Assembly: GCA_002812745.2 (NCBI GenBank) | Contig: NCSJ02000406.1 | Span: forward strand, 1-35,928 | Origin: Scytalidium lignicola | Lineage: Eukaryota > Ascomycota > Leotiomycetes | Direction: 5' to 3' | DNA: 35,928 nucleotides | Shown: piece after piece, positions 1 through 10,677 of the stretch | Position numbering within the stretch: position 1 is the stretch's first letter | Layout: every line of letters starts with the position of its first letter | Translations under genes and position numbers: made by a program | Notes under the pieces: model-generated | What the model saw: only the letters and a program-made list of their open reading frames with translations | The model's database searches: none | Told to the model about the DNA's origin: nothing

Positions 1-215
1 CAACATGGCTAGATCAAGATTTTGTCGGTTTTGATAAATAAATGTATTGTAACAGATCTAGTTTTCTCTTTCAAGATAGATATTGTATGGTAAATTGTAT
101 GGTTCGGTTACCTCCGAAGAGGGAACGAGTTTTGGCGACGGAACGAGTTTTGGCACCAACCGCCCCTGGGTGGTTGGTTTGCGATAAAATTGCGCCTTCC
201 GAGCGAGCCAACAAT
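1..215 (-). mobile_element. 5' terminal part of a pogo/Fot1-like DNA transposon, extending out of the window
   Basis: The block at 122-210 matches, in opposite orientation, the 5' end of the element at 31723-31910. Both contain a hairpin with 9-bp arms and a 4-base loop (here 156-164 and 169-177, one mismatch), followed by similar sequence around TCCGAGCG. Both have two subterminal direct repeats (here GGAACGAGTTTTGGC at 122-136 and 140-154) and then an ACCATACAAT leader. The right-hand copy leads into a transposase-like reading frame, so this copy should read leftward out of the window. The exact terminus and any target-site duplication were not found. Confidence 0.5.
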
Positions 216-585
216 TAAGAAAGATGAAAGAGTGGGGTTGCAGCATACGTACGGAGATTATTTGGGCCTCGCCGATACCTCGGTCCGCACAATGATCCCA
301 AGCCTTGAATATAATTAACATATGGAAAATAATTGTCGGCTGAACAAAGTGCATGAAGCCGACGATTAAATACAGTAATGCTCAGTGCAATATCTATGTT
401 TATTGTAATATTGATGTACTCTTTCAAAACAAACCCTCGTAACAGCTCCACAGGGAGCAGACACTGCAACCCGTATTACACTTGTCCCATCGCTATGGAA
501 TTAAGGAATGGTTAAGATCCTCTAAGAATATGAAATCCTTTAAGAATTTAACACTATTATTCTCAACACATGCCCTCTCAAAAAT

Positions 586-1047
586 TTAACTTCTAACCTT
601 TCCAAAATTTATTGGAAACGCCTTTGTACCTTGTACTTCCTTTTCCCAGCCCATAACCCTGACCAACTTTTTCCACGACTCCATCCCTCTAGAAGCATGC
701 TTTCACGGACAAGAAGGATCCGGACCAGCCATTGTCCGTGAGAGCAATTCTAACGGCACCCAACCTTTATAATTCAACCTGTCTGCATCGGTGATTATCC
801 CGAGGACATCAATAATGGGGAGATAAGCTGACTTCTTAAACGGGAACAGCCTTGCGTTTCTTGACCAACTCATCCGTGGAGGTTGCCCATCGACATGAAA
901 AAATATGGTCTTTGTTGAGAGGATTGCGCATTTCTCTGCATCCACAACTTGGATGAAGAAGACTCTATTGACATCGACGGTCTGTCTCAACCTTACTATA
1001 CTTTGTTTAAGTATCTTATCTGCGTTAGGGTTCTTTCCATCTGGTCC
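586..1047 (-). pseudogene. TIM-barrel (3-dehydroshikimate dehydratase / xylose isomerase-like) gene fragment
   Basis: From 1047 the minus strand reads a continuous frame beginning GPDGKNPNADKI and containing FFIQVVDAEK, RMSWSRNARLFP, YLPIIDVL and GWVPLELLSRTM. From memory this is the C-terminal third of fungal sugar-phosphate isomerase/epimerase-type TIM barrels related to 3-dehydroshikimate dehydratase. A TGA at 703-705 interrupts the frame just after GPDPSCP. The family-like continuation (HASRG, ESWKKLV) follows in the same frame to a TAA at 586-588. The upstream two thirds of the protein are not recognisable, although weakly similar pieces may reach about 1215. I read it as a decayed gene. 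No search was run. Confidence 0.55.
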
Positions 1048-1624
1048 ACTATGAACAGCTCACGTATAATGATTTTTACACAATTGAAGGCTGACGATAT
1101 CTTAGTTTGAGCCCAGCTATTTCTGCAAAAGCGAGCGATTCCATCCCTGAAATTTATAGTGTTGAGATGAGGGCAAAGGAGATACTTCGGAACGCTCCGG
1201 TGAGTTTTGTACAATGGGTATATATTTATCGTGATAGCTACATCTAACTATTTTACAACTAGTCCTCTTGCTTGGAGATATGGGTTCTACACATTTCAAT
1301 GCAGTATATACTTTTGTAACCCTTGTGTCCAAATTTATGTGTAGTTGGAGACCAAGATTGATAGTGACATAAATCGTGGCATCTTGCTCTTGAATTTCAC
1401 AGTGTATTGACTGTTTTCCCCAACCACCCTTCCTAGGAAATGAATTTCTTCTGCGCTAGCAGTCTCAGTTAATAATGCTTCTGAGGAATATTAGATATAT
1501 CGATTACAAAGTAATCCGTTCACCCAGAGGATGAACAACTCGGTGGCTGCGCGAAGTCGGCCTGGTCTCACTTTCTCTTAAGTTCAGTATCGGCTACAGA
1601 AACCGATGCTATCTCGATCCATCA
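1048..1624. other. Unassigned intergenic DNA
   Basis: Short frames here have no recognisable motif. Part of 1048-1330 may be further decayed remains of the adjacent TIM-barrel gene, since the spacing and strand fit. I cannot show this residue by residue. Confidence 0.3.
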
Positions 1625-2666
1625 TCAACCCATCAATTCCGGCACCATTCCAGTCGGTAACTCAGTCCTTCCAGCACTTTTATTGGCGTTATTATGGAGC
1701 TCGTGAATCATTTGTGTTGTCCCTTGGTTGATCTTCACTGCGTCAAAATATTGCCCTTTGGGTTCGCTGTCGAGTGCTGCCTTCGCGTTGGCCTTCCGTC
1801 GTCGTGAACGGCAGAAAAGGATAAGGAGACCGAGAGAGACTATAGCACCAGCACCAAGAACGCCGCCAATTACTATACCGCCGATTGCAGCGGAACTAAG
1901 GGAACTCAACTGGGAGGATTGTGTTGATTGTGCCGGATTAACTGTCGGAGTCAATGTGGAGCTTGAAGTTGAGGACGAAAATGAGGAAGAGGATGTGGCG
2001 GAAGTGGATTGAGCTGGTTGAAAGGTCGATGATGCGCTCTATAGCCACATGTTAGCTACCGTAAACAAAATATATAAAAGAAAATCTAAAGCAGGTGGAA
2101 CTGCAAATAGATTCGCTGCCGCCCCGCTTCGAAGCAGCAAAATAGAAATACAAATGGTACCATAGCCATACCTGTATCGAAGAGAATGTAGCCAGCATAG
2201 CACTGGACGTTATTGAGCCGGCGGGGAGATTGAGATCCACCAACCACTGTCCTCCAGCCGGATCCGTATTCATAATAGGTAATGTCTTATCAAGAGCATT
2301 TGGATCAACCCCAAGAACATCTGCCTGGGATAGTAACTGATTCCTCAATACCCAAGTTCCATTTTCCGTATTGGTGATGATCCACTGCATGCCCAAGGCA
2401 ACCCCCGTTGGTAGCATCTGCGGCACGAATGAATTGTTATCGGGCAAACCCAGTTGGTACTGGCTGCCCCAGTCATAGTTACGTATGAAATAAACGCCGC
2501 TGTCGAAAAAGACTTGCCAGTTTTCCGATGTGTGTGAACGGATTGGTGAGATGGTTGGTGGTGATGGAGGATCAGTCTTGTCACCTAATGTGAGAGTGAA
2601 GTTACTGCCGTCGAGAGTGTTGAAGAAGCGGTAGTAGTGTGCGGTGTCGAAGAGGTTGGCGGACAT
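1625..2666 (-). CDS. Single-pass membrane protein with beta-trefoil-like ectodomain
   Basis: Two exons, 2172-2666 and 1625-2038, joined in phase across a 133-nt intron (CAG|GTATGG to CTATAG|AGC), giving about 302 residues. The start is the ATG at 2666 (MSANLFDTAHYYRF). The N-terminal ~165 residues show spaced Q/W-type motifs (NWQVFF, GMQWII, GGQWLV), as in ricin-B-like beta-trefoil proteins of fungi. A Ser/Thr-rich stalk follows (about residues 166-210), then a strong transmembrane segment (AAIGGIVIGGVLGAGAIVSL, continuing LGLLILF). Next come a basic stop-transfer run (CRSRRRK) and a ~60-residue cytoplasmic tail. There is no classical signal peptide at the ATG, so secretion may depend on the TM segment. 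The lectin-like assignment is a fold-level guess. The topology is well supported. Confidence 0.65.
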
Positions 2667-4349
2667 TGCGGGCCTAAGATAAATAGGATCTACTAAATAA
2701 CAATTAGAAATGAACGACCGGCGATTTAGAAAGAGCAAGATACAAAGAGAGAGAAGGTTCAATATCGACTAAGAAGAAGAAGAAGAAGAAAAGCAAGAGA
2801 AAGAGGGAAACACAACCCAGAGCTTCCCTCGTGGTATAATTACCAGCGCCGCAGGAAAGTCGCGGATCTCTCCACGCCCGCGTGTGGCGAAGCTAATTAT
2901 TACTGTACAGTATTAAGCCGGGACATTAGATTGAGAGGATTCCTGCACTACTGGTACAGCACTATTCTGGTACTACTGTAGGAAAGGTAAGTGGGCGCGT
3001 AGCTCACAGCGATCTTGGCCCTAGATGTAACCCAACAGGAGACCAGCGTGATGGAACACAAGGGGTACTGAACCATTAATTACCAGCTGTTTTATGTCCG
3101 TGCTCCGGGTCCGTGCTCCGGGTCCCTCTCTAGGGTTATTTCTATTTTTACCTACGAAGTACTCCGTACATATGATCGAAGTAAAATATGATGCGGCTAA
3201 ATAAGACCCCTAATTTTTGCACAGACAGAGTGAAGTCCAAGATCTAGTCTGAGGACGAGATGGATTACTTAATTATTTTTTTGTTGACGATAAAATATTT
3301 AGTTGCCTGTGTCAAAGCTGTTTCGGGGGTCTTTCGACCAGACCACGTATGTGAATTCATTTAGATTCGGCCAATCAGTGGCGGATCCTATGCTACATTG
3401 TGAGAGTCTGCGGGTGGCACAGCGCCAACCTGCATCATGCAAAGCTACTGAATCATTAGCAAAACTTGGCAGGAGGGACTCATCTTGGCTGTCAGTCTCG
3501 CAGAGTACGGTACGGTCCCGAACAGCACAAGTGGCAGCGGGTATTTCATTCAGTAAAAAAAAAAAGATTTGTATCAGAAATTACGAGACAAGTTGTGGTT
3601 GAAAGAAAGAGCGAGCGAGCCCCTGTACACGTGTAGCTAAGGATAAGGAGTCAAAGCTGGGAATTATGCTTAAGAGCCTGTTTGGTAACGAGCGATCTAG
3701 AGGTTCCATATTCCCCACTCTATACTGATTAGTCACGCTCCATGGTGAACCTCATATCATTAAATCAAATTCTTTAGTTATAGATCCAAACTATGTCTAC
3801 GTTCTACGTGATCTTCATCAGCTCCTTTGACAGATTCTGATAAATCAAGTTAACACAGAGTCGAGGTATATATACAATTTGGAATTAAAAGGACAAGCTT
3901 TCTTTAACGGCCGGCCATGACAGAAAAACTTTGTAAAAAGCTATTAATAATTGTATTTTGCACCAATTATAATAGCGACTGCAAAATGGAGGCACAGCGG
4001 AAGTACAGTGGGTAGACACTCGTCTGACTGAAAAGCGCGTAAAGCCTTGCTGTCGTACGTTCCGACCGTACACACCGATCGCCCGCCTCCACAATATTAA
4101 TATTAAACTTTATATATTATAATTTTATTAGTTAACTTTAATTAATAATTAGATATCTAAGCTCAACTAAGTTTAATTTTGGTTACCAATCAGAGATTTA
4201 AGCCTAATCGGGTTTAATAGTTGAATTTCTAGCTAATTGAGAGCAATACAGATTGGCTCTATTGTGCACGGAACAGAAGTTAACTATGGTAGTGATGAGC
4301 TGCCATCTATTTTTAATCGAACTAAGCAGCTAAGCTGTCACACAAGNTT
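2667..4349. other. Intergenic region with repeats, no supported gene
   Basis: This 1.7-kb stretch has no frame with recognisable protein features. It includes a purine-rich GAAGAA run near 2770, a 13-bp tandem duplication at 3096-3121, an A11 tract near 3557, and one copy of a dispersed repeat at 3636-3744. The AT-rich part after 4090 contains Ns next to T runs. The frames at 3303-3602 and 3885-4094 look accidental. Confidence 0.5.
3636..3744. repeat. Dispersed repeat, copy 1
   Basis: The segment from GCTAAGGATAAGGAGTCAAAG through TTATGCTTAAGAG to GATTAGTCACGCTCCATG is matched by 9482-9577 in the same orientation, with indels and mainly transition differences. It may be a remnant of a mobile element. 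Its true ends are unknown. Confidence 0.55.
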
Positions 4350-6009
4350 TTAAATCTTAAGATCTAAAAGAGACATCAAAATCTGTGAGATTATAAGTAA
4401 TAAGTCTGAAATCNTTTTTTTCCATGGCTCACCTTTTCAATAAAACGAACACCCACTAAGAGTCCGTTCTCATCTNAAAAAGTCGTTTTCAAGCCCAAAG
4501 GCGTTATCAGTCTTATCTAAACACGTCAAGCATATGACTACCACTTCGGCATACTTGCTGCCCATTTTGGCCGGCAAGGACTCCTCAGCGACTCTCACCA
4601 AACCCCTCTTTAACTCGAAGGCTCGTTTTCGTTTATCCTTAATCGAGGAATCAAAGATACTCTCTAGGAAGGCACTGGGCACTGGCTGATCAAATTCATA
4701 GCGTACGAACGAAGTAGCTATTCCAATCTCCAGCAGGCAGACACCGAGGGAGTATATATCGTGCTGCATGACATAATCCTCTTCAGGGCGAATACCCTGA
4801 CGCATCGGATGCCGGTACAAGTTCTTCTCCCACAGATCATCACCTTGAAGGAGCGTTTTGCTCTGATCGAGTCGGAAGTTCATGAACCCCGTGAGAAAAA
4901 CGTGAGGTTCATGAGCTGTGTCGCGGAAGATCAGCGTCGATTCGGGGTGGATGTTCTTATGGACAAATCCGGCCGAATGCACGAACATGACAGCTTTGGC
5001 AAGTTGTCTTGCCAGCAAAAATCGCTCTTCTAAAGGCCTTACTTTAATGTCATCCATAATGAAGGTTCGTAAACTCTGCGGTTCCACCAGCTGAGCTGGG
5101 ATAGAGAAGACAAAGCGAGTGGAAAAGGGAATTTTTGTGTCCAAGGCTGTACTTAAAGCAGGTAACTTCATCACCCCATAGCATCTGAGGATCCCGAATT
5201 GCAACGGCTCAACGCTCTTCAATATATTTGCCAAGTTGCACACATCAGCGAGAGTAGATGTGTCTTCTGGAGGGTCAGTAAGGTAATTTTCAGCTCTGTC
5301 AATATCTTGCCAGATTTCCAAAGAAGAATGCTCTACTTTGATTGCTGTGTTCTTAATCGAGTCACCGGATAAAAACACGGTTACCTTCTCTGCCTCCGAG
5401 TTAGTTTTGATGGTTGAGTAGATGGCATTTCTCAAATCCTTGAGAGTTGAGAATGCGTCGTTATCCGATTCTGCGATAGGCTTAAGTTCATAATCGATAG
5501 CTTGGTTTGACTGCAGTATGACAAGATACCAGGAAACGTCGAAGACTTCACTCCAATCTTTCAAATCAGCCAGGACGTCTTGGAGTTTGCTTTTGGCCTA
5601 TATGGCGTACTTGGCCCGCTTAACATCGCCGTGCTTCAACCGGATGCTTTTGGCCGAGGCTTCCGGATCCAGCTTACCGATGAGACCGTCGATTAAGGTA
5701 GTTGCAGCTGCAATCTTGCCTTGTAAGACCTGAAAAACAGTATTCTGGTGAATCTGATAGTTTTCATCTAGAGTTGGCCATATTTTACGCATGAATTCGA
5801 GCTGGCGTTCGATTTTTAACCAGTGAGTCTCGATCTTCAAAATAGCTTCTCGAATTTCCTGATCTCCGCTCCGGTACGATTTACAAGTCTTTACAAGGAC
5901 GGTGCCGTACCTATATCTTATGATCAACTTATATAATTGTCGATCTTGAAATTCTTACAAACCTGATGCAGATATCTGCAACGCTGATGGCGGAGACAGC
6001 GATGTCCAT
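4350..6009 (-). pseudogene. HeLo-like domain plus pseudokinase protein, with in-frame stop
   Basis: Exons 5963-6009, 4433-5910 and 4350-4382, with introns of 52 nt (4383-4432 is 50 nt), give about 518 residues. The start MDIAVSAISVADICIR is followed by a helical ~120-residue N-terminal domain typical of fungal HeLo-like effectors (YGTVLVKTCKSY, ETHWLKIERQLEF). A kinase-like fold follows. The catalytic loop reads FVHKNIHPES instead of HRD, the activation segment reads LTGFMNF instead of DFG, and there is no clear glycine loop, so it should be catalytically dead. The conserved end (VVVICLTCLDK, then LLVGVRFIEK) is present. A TAG at 5598-5600 interrupts the frame between the two domains. An N in a T run near 4476 shifts frame close to the 3' end and may be a sequencing error. 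Related proteins serve in fungal cell-death or incompatibility systems (family knowledge). Function here is inferred. Confidence 0.7.
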
Positions 6010-6584
6010 AGCTTTGGCTTAGCCTATAAATGCCCTAAAAAGTATTGAAGTTAATAAAGTTCTCAAAGCACCGCCACTGGCGCCCTTATCGGCCTTCACT
6101 GCCTGTAACTTCTAAATATTTGAGGTGGTGAACCTTTATTTATGTAATATCGAATATCACAGCTGTTAACTTACACTGGGAGACCTTTCTTAAATATTTA
6201 GTTTGTGACCGAAACACATTTTCCCTTGCTGAAAAGGAGTATCAAGATTCTTTTATAATAATACGAGCAACTTGGTCCAATTCAAGTGCTCAAAGATGTG
6301 CCGGGACACGTGGCGGGGATCACGAGTCTGCCTCGCATCTCGTGCATGAGGGCTGAAGATGAAGCCCCGCCTCGTCAGAGAGTAGAATTGTTCTTTGTTT
6401 TCATGTGTCCTGAGAGGGGCATCTCTGTCGCCGTGCCATTCACGTCGGAGCAGCAAGCTTCAATGCACCTTCTTATAGGATCAACACCGCCTTGCTGACC
6501 CTCATCGTCTTTCCGTGTCTCTGAAGTCTTCAATAACCCCGCAAGGCTGTGAGGTTAAGGTGGCCAACTTCCAGAAGACCATCA
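6010..6584. promoter_or_regulatory. Divergent intergenic region between HeLo-pseudokinase and kinase genes
   Basis: The two genes are transcribed away from each other and share this 575-bp spacer, which must hold both promoters. I see no distinct operator motif. Short frames at 6253-6498 on both strands look accidental. Confidence 0.35.
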
Positions 6585-9254
6585 ATGTCTCTCACAGAGG
6601 ATTTAGACGACTACAAGCTCGACTCTGAATTCCAATTTGAACCAGAGATTATCCTCCACAGATCGTATCATGCAGACCGAGGAAGGGGGAGACACCGGGT
6701 TGTTGTGGAAGAAAAATGGGTTCCTCAAAAGCCTCCCCTTGGTGCTGGTTCATTTGGCATTGTCCGTCTCGAAAGAAGACAGGATGTCGATGGGGGGGGG
6801 GGGAAATATGAGAGCAGAGCAGTCAAACAACCGCGCAAATTTGATCTGACGCGAATGAGGGTTGATTTCCGAAAAGAGCTGTTGGCATTAACTAAGTTTT
6901 CGAGGACAAAAGTTCGTAGACTCTGCCCTAATCGGAGATACCGGAATTGATTGCTTTTGAAGTTTGTTCGGTCACAGGCCTTTGTAGAATTCTTTGGCTG
7001 GTTCGAAAATGATGATTACATCTTTATTGCCATGGAATACTTTTCGCATGGCACTTTGGATAAATTCATCTCCACCCTCACGGAACGTGACGTCCAAATC
7101 ATTACTTTACAGGTGCTTGAAGGTGTGAGAATCATGCACGAAGAGCGATTCGCGCACCGAGACCTAAAGCCCCAAGTAAGCATTAAACTCACATTCTTGT
7201 CACCAGCGACAAAGCTGATGAATCAGAATATATTTGTAGTCCAGAAATCACCGAACTGGTGGGTAAAAATTGGGGATTTTGGGATCTCTAAGCGTGTTGC
7301 AAACAATGAAACAGCATTACGAACAAATACAGGAACGCCGAATTACACAGCTCCTGAAATATTTCACTACGTCTCCTTAGAGGATGATGAATCTGAAGCT
7401 TACACCAATGCCGTTGATATATGGTCACTCGGCTGTATGGTGTACGAAATGTTGGCTCTCCAAGTTCCCTTTATCGACTGGCCCAAGAACCTCGTGGCTT
7501 ATTGTAATGGCGGTCCGTTTCCAGATGCTCCTCTAAAAGCCCGCGCAACCACCCATGCGATTAACTTTGTCAGTCATATTTTGACACCACTGCCGTACCA
7601 ACGACCCACAGCACAAGAAGCTCTCAACTCATCCTGGTTCCAAATTGAGTTCCCAAATCTGCTTCATACTACAGGAGGCTCGAAGGTAAAGGAACGTTAC
7701 AATGCAGGTAGTGATGATACATTGAAACCTACAAGCTCATATGGATCTTCCACTCTTACATTGCGACCTTCCTTTGAATGTGTTAAAAAAGACACTACAT
7801 TAAGCTCTTCCTCTAATTCAAATCAAACGAGTCATACTTCGCAAAAGGAGGATCGCAGCTACAATTTAAACCTCTTCTCAAGGGGAACTAGAAAAGAGGT
7901 TCCATCAGGCGGGGCCACGCGCAAGAAGCAGTCCGAGCCCGAAGTCAGGAGTGTCACTCACAGCAAACAAGAAGAGACGCGGGATAAAGAGAAAAAGCGT
8001 GGTCTGGAGAATTCTTCGCATCATGCGTACGTTGAAGAAGTTGATTCTGATGAGTATACTCCAACTCCACCCAAATCGAACAACAAGTCGGCTCGTCGCA
8101 TGGAAGAGGAGATTAGGACGCGAAATGATGAAGCAAGAGAGCGGCTGCGAGATAATGAACCAATCTGTACACCGAACTGGGATGATCACAAGGAGTACGC
8201 TGCTCAATACCTGCAAGCTGCGCGACAGAAAGGATTGGTGAAATCGAGTGATGAAGCAAAGGGGTGGGAGCGAGATAATGAACCAATCCGTACACCGAAA
8301 CGGGACAATCACACGGATTACGCTGCTCAATACATGCAAGCTGCACGACGGAAAGGAATGGTGACACCGAGGGATAAATCCTATGATGATGCACTAAGAT
8401 GATCATCTGGTCGTTCCTCATCCCAAGAACCATTAGAAACATCAGGTCGGAGTCGCGAAAAATCGCGATTGAAGTTAGACAAGCGCGATGATTATATCGT
8501 TCCGCTTGCCCTACGATCGAAAGTCAAGCCTCCTCATTCTTACTCCTCAGCACTTCCTGACATACCTGCCTACCCACCGGCGCGGCTATATTGGCAACAA
8601 AGCGGCTATCCCTCCCAGCAACCTCCATATACAACCCCACCATCTCATTCCCCGTCCATGCAATCGCAATATCCAAGAAAAGTGTCTGTACCACCAATAG
8701 CTCATGCTGATAGCTCTAGAGGTAGCAGGAGGGAACGGTCTATAGAGTTTGATTCCGAATCAGACTCTAGCTCGGAATCGGAATTTAACTCACGCATCTA
8801 TACCTCTCAAAGATCCGCCAACTCTCCACACGTCTCCAATAGTCGGACAACTCCCATACCTCATCAATCGGATTATCAAGATGATGGGTACTGGAGTGAT
8901 CATGGTGTGTCACCATTATCGAGTCCTACGAGGCTAACGACTAAATGGACCTCCAGTGGTAGACAGGGACATTATCAGACCTTCGATGGTCGAGAGCAAG
9001 AGCCGATTGTAATGCCAGTTCACCCTAAGAAGTCACCACATGAATCTGGGCATCGATCCTCTGCAAGTCGGGGGCTACCACCATTATATAATCCACAGGA
9101 ACCACATTATGGTCCTGCAGATGTTGTCTACACTACTCTACCTCGCAACAATGAGAGTGAGCGTGATCTAGAGCATCAAAAGTCCCAGACGACTAAGCGG
9201 ACATCCAGTGGTAGAAAGGCCTTCATATATGAAAATAAGGTTGTAAACATATAA
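6585..9254 (+). pseudogene. Ser/Thr protein kinase with long disordered tail, in-frame TGA in the tail
   Basis: Exons 6585-6911, 6978-7175 and 7227 onward; introns of 66 and 51 nt, both phase 0. The kinase domain looks complete: glycine loop LGAGSFGIV (52-60), Lys81 in AVK, HRDLKPQN with Asp171, DFG at Asp192, GTPNYTAPE, then DIWSLGCMVYE. It stops at TGA 8400-8402 after 566 residues. The same frame stays open for 283 more codons to 9254 with similar Ser/Pro/Arg-rich composition, so the ancestral protein was probably about 850 residues. The active kinase is kept and only the tail is lost, so a functional truncated product is possible. Residues about 470-555 hold two 41-residue repeats (EYAAQYLQAARQKG and DYAAQYMQAARRKG). 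A G homopolymer near 6792-6802 encodes a glycine run. It lies divergent to the HeLo-pseudokinase gene, which suggests a linked signalling role. Confidence 0.75.
8127..8372 (+). repeat. Two 123-bp tandem coding repeats in kinase tail
   Basis: Units 8127-8249 and 8250-8372 align end to end. Each starts GATGAAGCAA, contains GATAATGAACCAATC, and encodes RDNEPI.TP followed by YAAQY.QAAR.KG. The period is exactly 41 codons, so frame is kept. Divergence is moderate, so the duplication is not recent. Confidence 0.85.
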
Positions 9255-10677
9255 TTAACTATTAAAGAAGACATTAAATAATCATACACATGAAGGATAT
9301 TATAAAAATAAAAATNAAAAGTTATAAATATATTAATTACTAATTATGTTAATTTTAAAGAATAAAATGTTAAAAGTATTNAAAAAGTTTAAAGACCTGT
9401 TAAAGAAAGTAGAAAAGTTTATAAAAAGAATNAAAAGTNAAAAAAGGTTTATATATTAAGAGTAAGCCTTTATATATGTTTAACTAAGGATNAAAAAGTC
9501 AAAGCTAGGATTATGCTCAAGAAGTTAAGAGCTTATTTGGCCCTTGCTCTATAACTACTGATTAGTCATGCTCCATGTCATGCTTTTGAATAACTTAGCT
9601 TTTCTGGTATGTCACGTGCTAGTATAGCTGTGCCTTGGTGTAGTGTTGATTGTGCGATAATCGCAGACTCATGCAGAAGGGATGAGAGGGCGGAGAAGAG
9701 CATGATGTGGACGGATGGAAGATGGAAGTGGAGTGTGTTGGCCAATCCCAGCGCGTGCTGGCGACAGGCCCCAGAGGGATGGTGTGCCCAATCATATGAA
9801 TTTGCGGCGTGCTGCGCAGAGTGTGAGAGCAGACATAACAGCAGAGCCACATCAGTCCTGCAGGCTCCGTAATAGACTTTTTGAAAGACCCACACAACTC
9901 GCGAGTCGTGGATGACCCGTAGCCAATCATCTCACCTCACTAGGTACTGCGGGGAAGTGAGGAGGAGTTCGTCGCAGAGCCTCACTTTTGCAGTGTGCCT
10001 CGCCCCCACGACTAGCCTACCGTGCTCGAGAGAACTGCCAGCATCAAAGAAGAATCACCACGCATGGAACAGTCTGAGACATGAACTGGCATGTGCTCAA
10101 CCACCCAGACTTGCAAGTATTGAAGACAACCAAAGCACTCCTTTATACGGATATGTACAGGCGTAGGTAGGAGCCAGACCGCTCAGCTGAGCAGCTTGAT
10201 GGTCACATTCGTGTGATGAAGTGAAGGGCTTTTACGCTCCTTGGCAACTGCGACGAAGCTGGGCCATTCCGGCAACCCCCCCGCCGAGAGGCTGGAGCCA
10301 TGTATGACATAATCAACCAATCAAACCTTCAGTGAGATCAGAGTCACATGTGGCGTACTGGATCGCAGGCTTTGATGAGATCGGAGCAACCGGTTACACG
10401 AGAGTATTATATATACGTGAGGATTCTCTCTTGGATTAAGAGTTTCATGCGCAAGTCAAGATAGAAATCTAGTTTGTTGGTTTGTTTGTTCTTTGATCGG
10501 CCGCTATTTGCCCCTGGTCCGTCCTGATTGGGTCTACGAGTAGCTCAGAGCTCGCTGTATATCGACTCCCCCTTTCCGTCGGATATATACCTTCGTAATA
10601 AAATACATATTCGAAGTCTAATATGCTGTTCTCCGCCGCTTAGTCTTTACAAGGATTTCGACTGGGGAGAATATTTC
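9255..10677. other. AT-rich then unassigned intergenic DNA
   Basis: 9255-9500 is strongly AT-rich with several Ns beside A runs, as in the RIP-like tracts elsewhere. 9482-9577 is a dispersed repeat copy. 9600-10560 has balanced composition but no recognisable protein. Overlapping frames on both strands here share no family motif. The stretch around 10400-10600 (TATATATACG, then a GT-rich run) has a faintly LTR-like look, but no terminal repeats were found. Confidence 0.4.
9482..9577. repeat. Dispersed repeat, copy 2
   Basis: Matches 3636-3744 in the same orientation: AACTAAGGAT..AAGTCAAAGCT, TTATGCTCAAGA, and TGATTAGTCATGCTCCATG. This copy is more AT-rich than copy 1, consistent with C-to-T decay, and lacks about 15 bp from the middle. 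Confidence 0.55.

Noticed and set aside
3096..3121. 13-bp tandem duplication as a functional repeat or CRISPR-like array
   Set aside because: Only two copies with no spacer structure. It is ordinary microsatellite-scale duplication in a eukaryotic genome.
4761..5033. Plus-strand reading frame inside the HeLo-pseudokinase gene
   Set aside because: It is the shadow of the kinase-like domain on the other strand and has no motif of its own.
9578..9930. Overlapping frames on both strands (Cys/Trp-rich)
   Set aside because: They are mutually overlapping with no start context, splice logic or family pattern. They look like chance openings in GC-balanced DNA.
10290..10640. Possible solo LTR with a TATA-like motif
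   Set aside because: No terminal TG..CA pair, target duplication or second copy could be found in the window.
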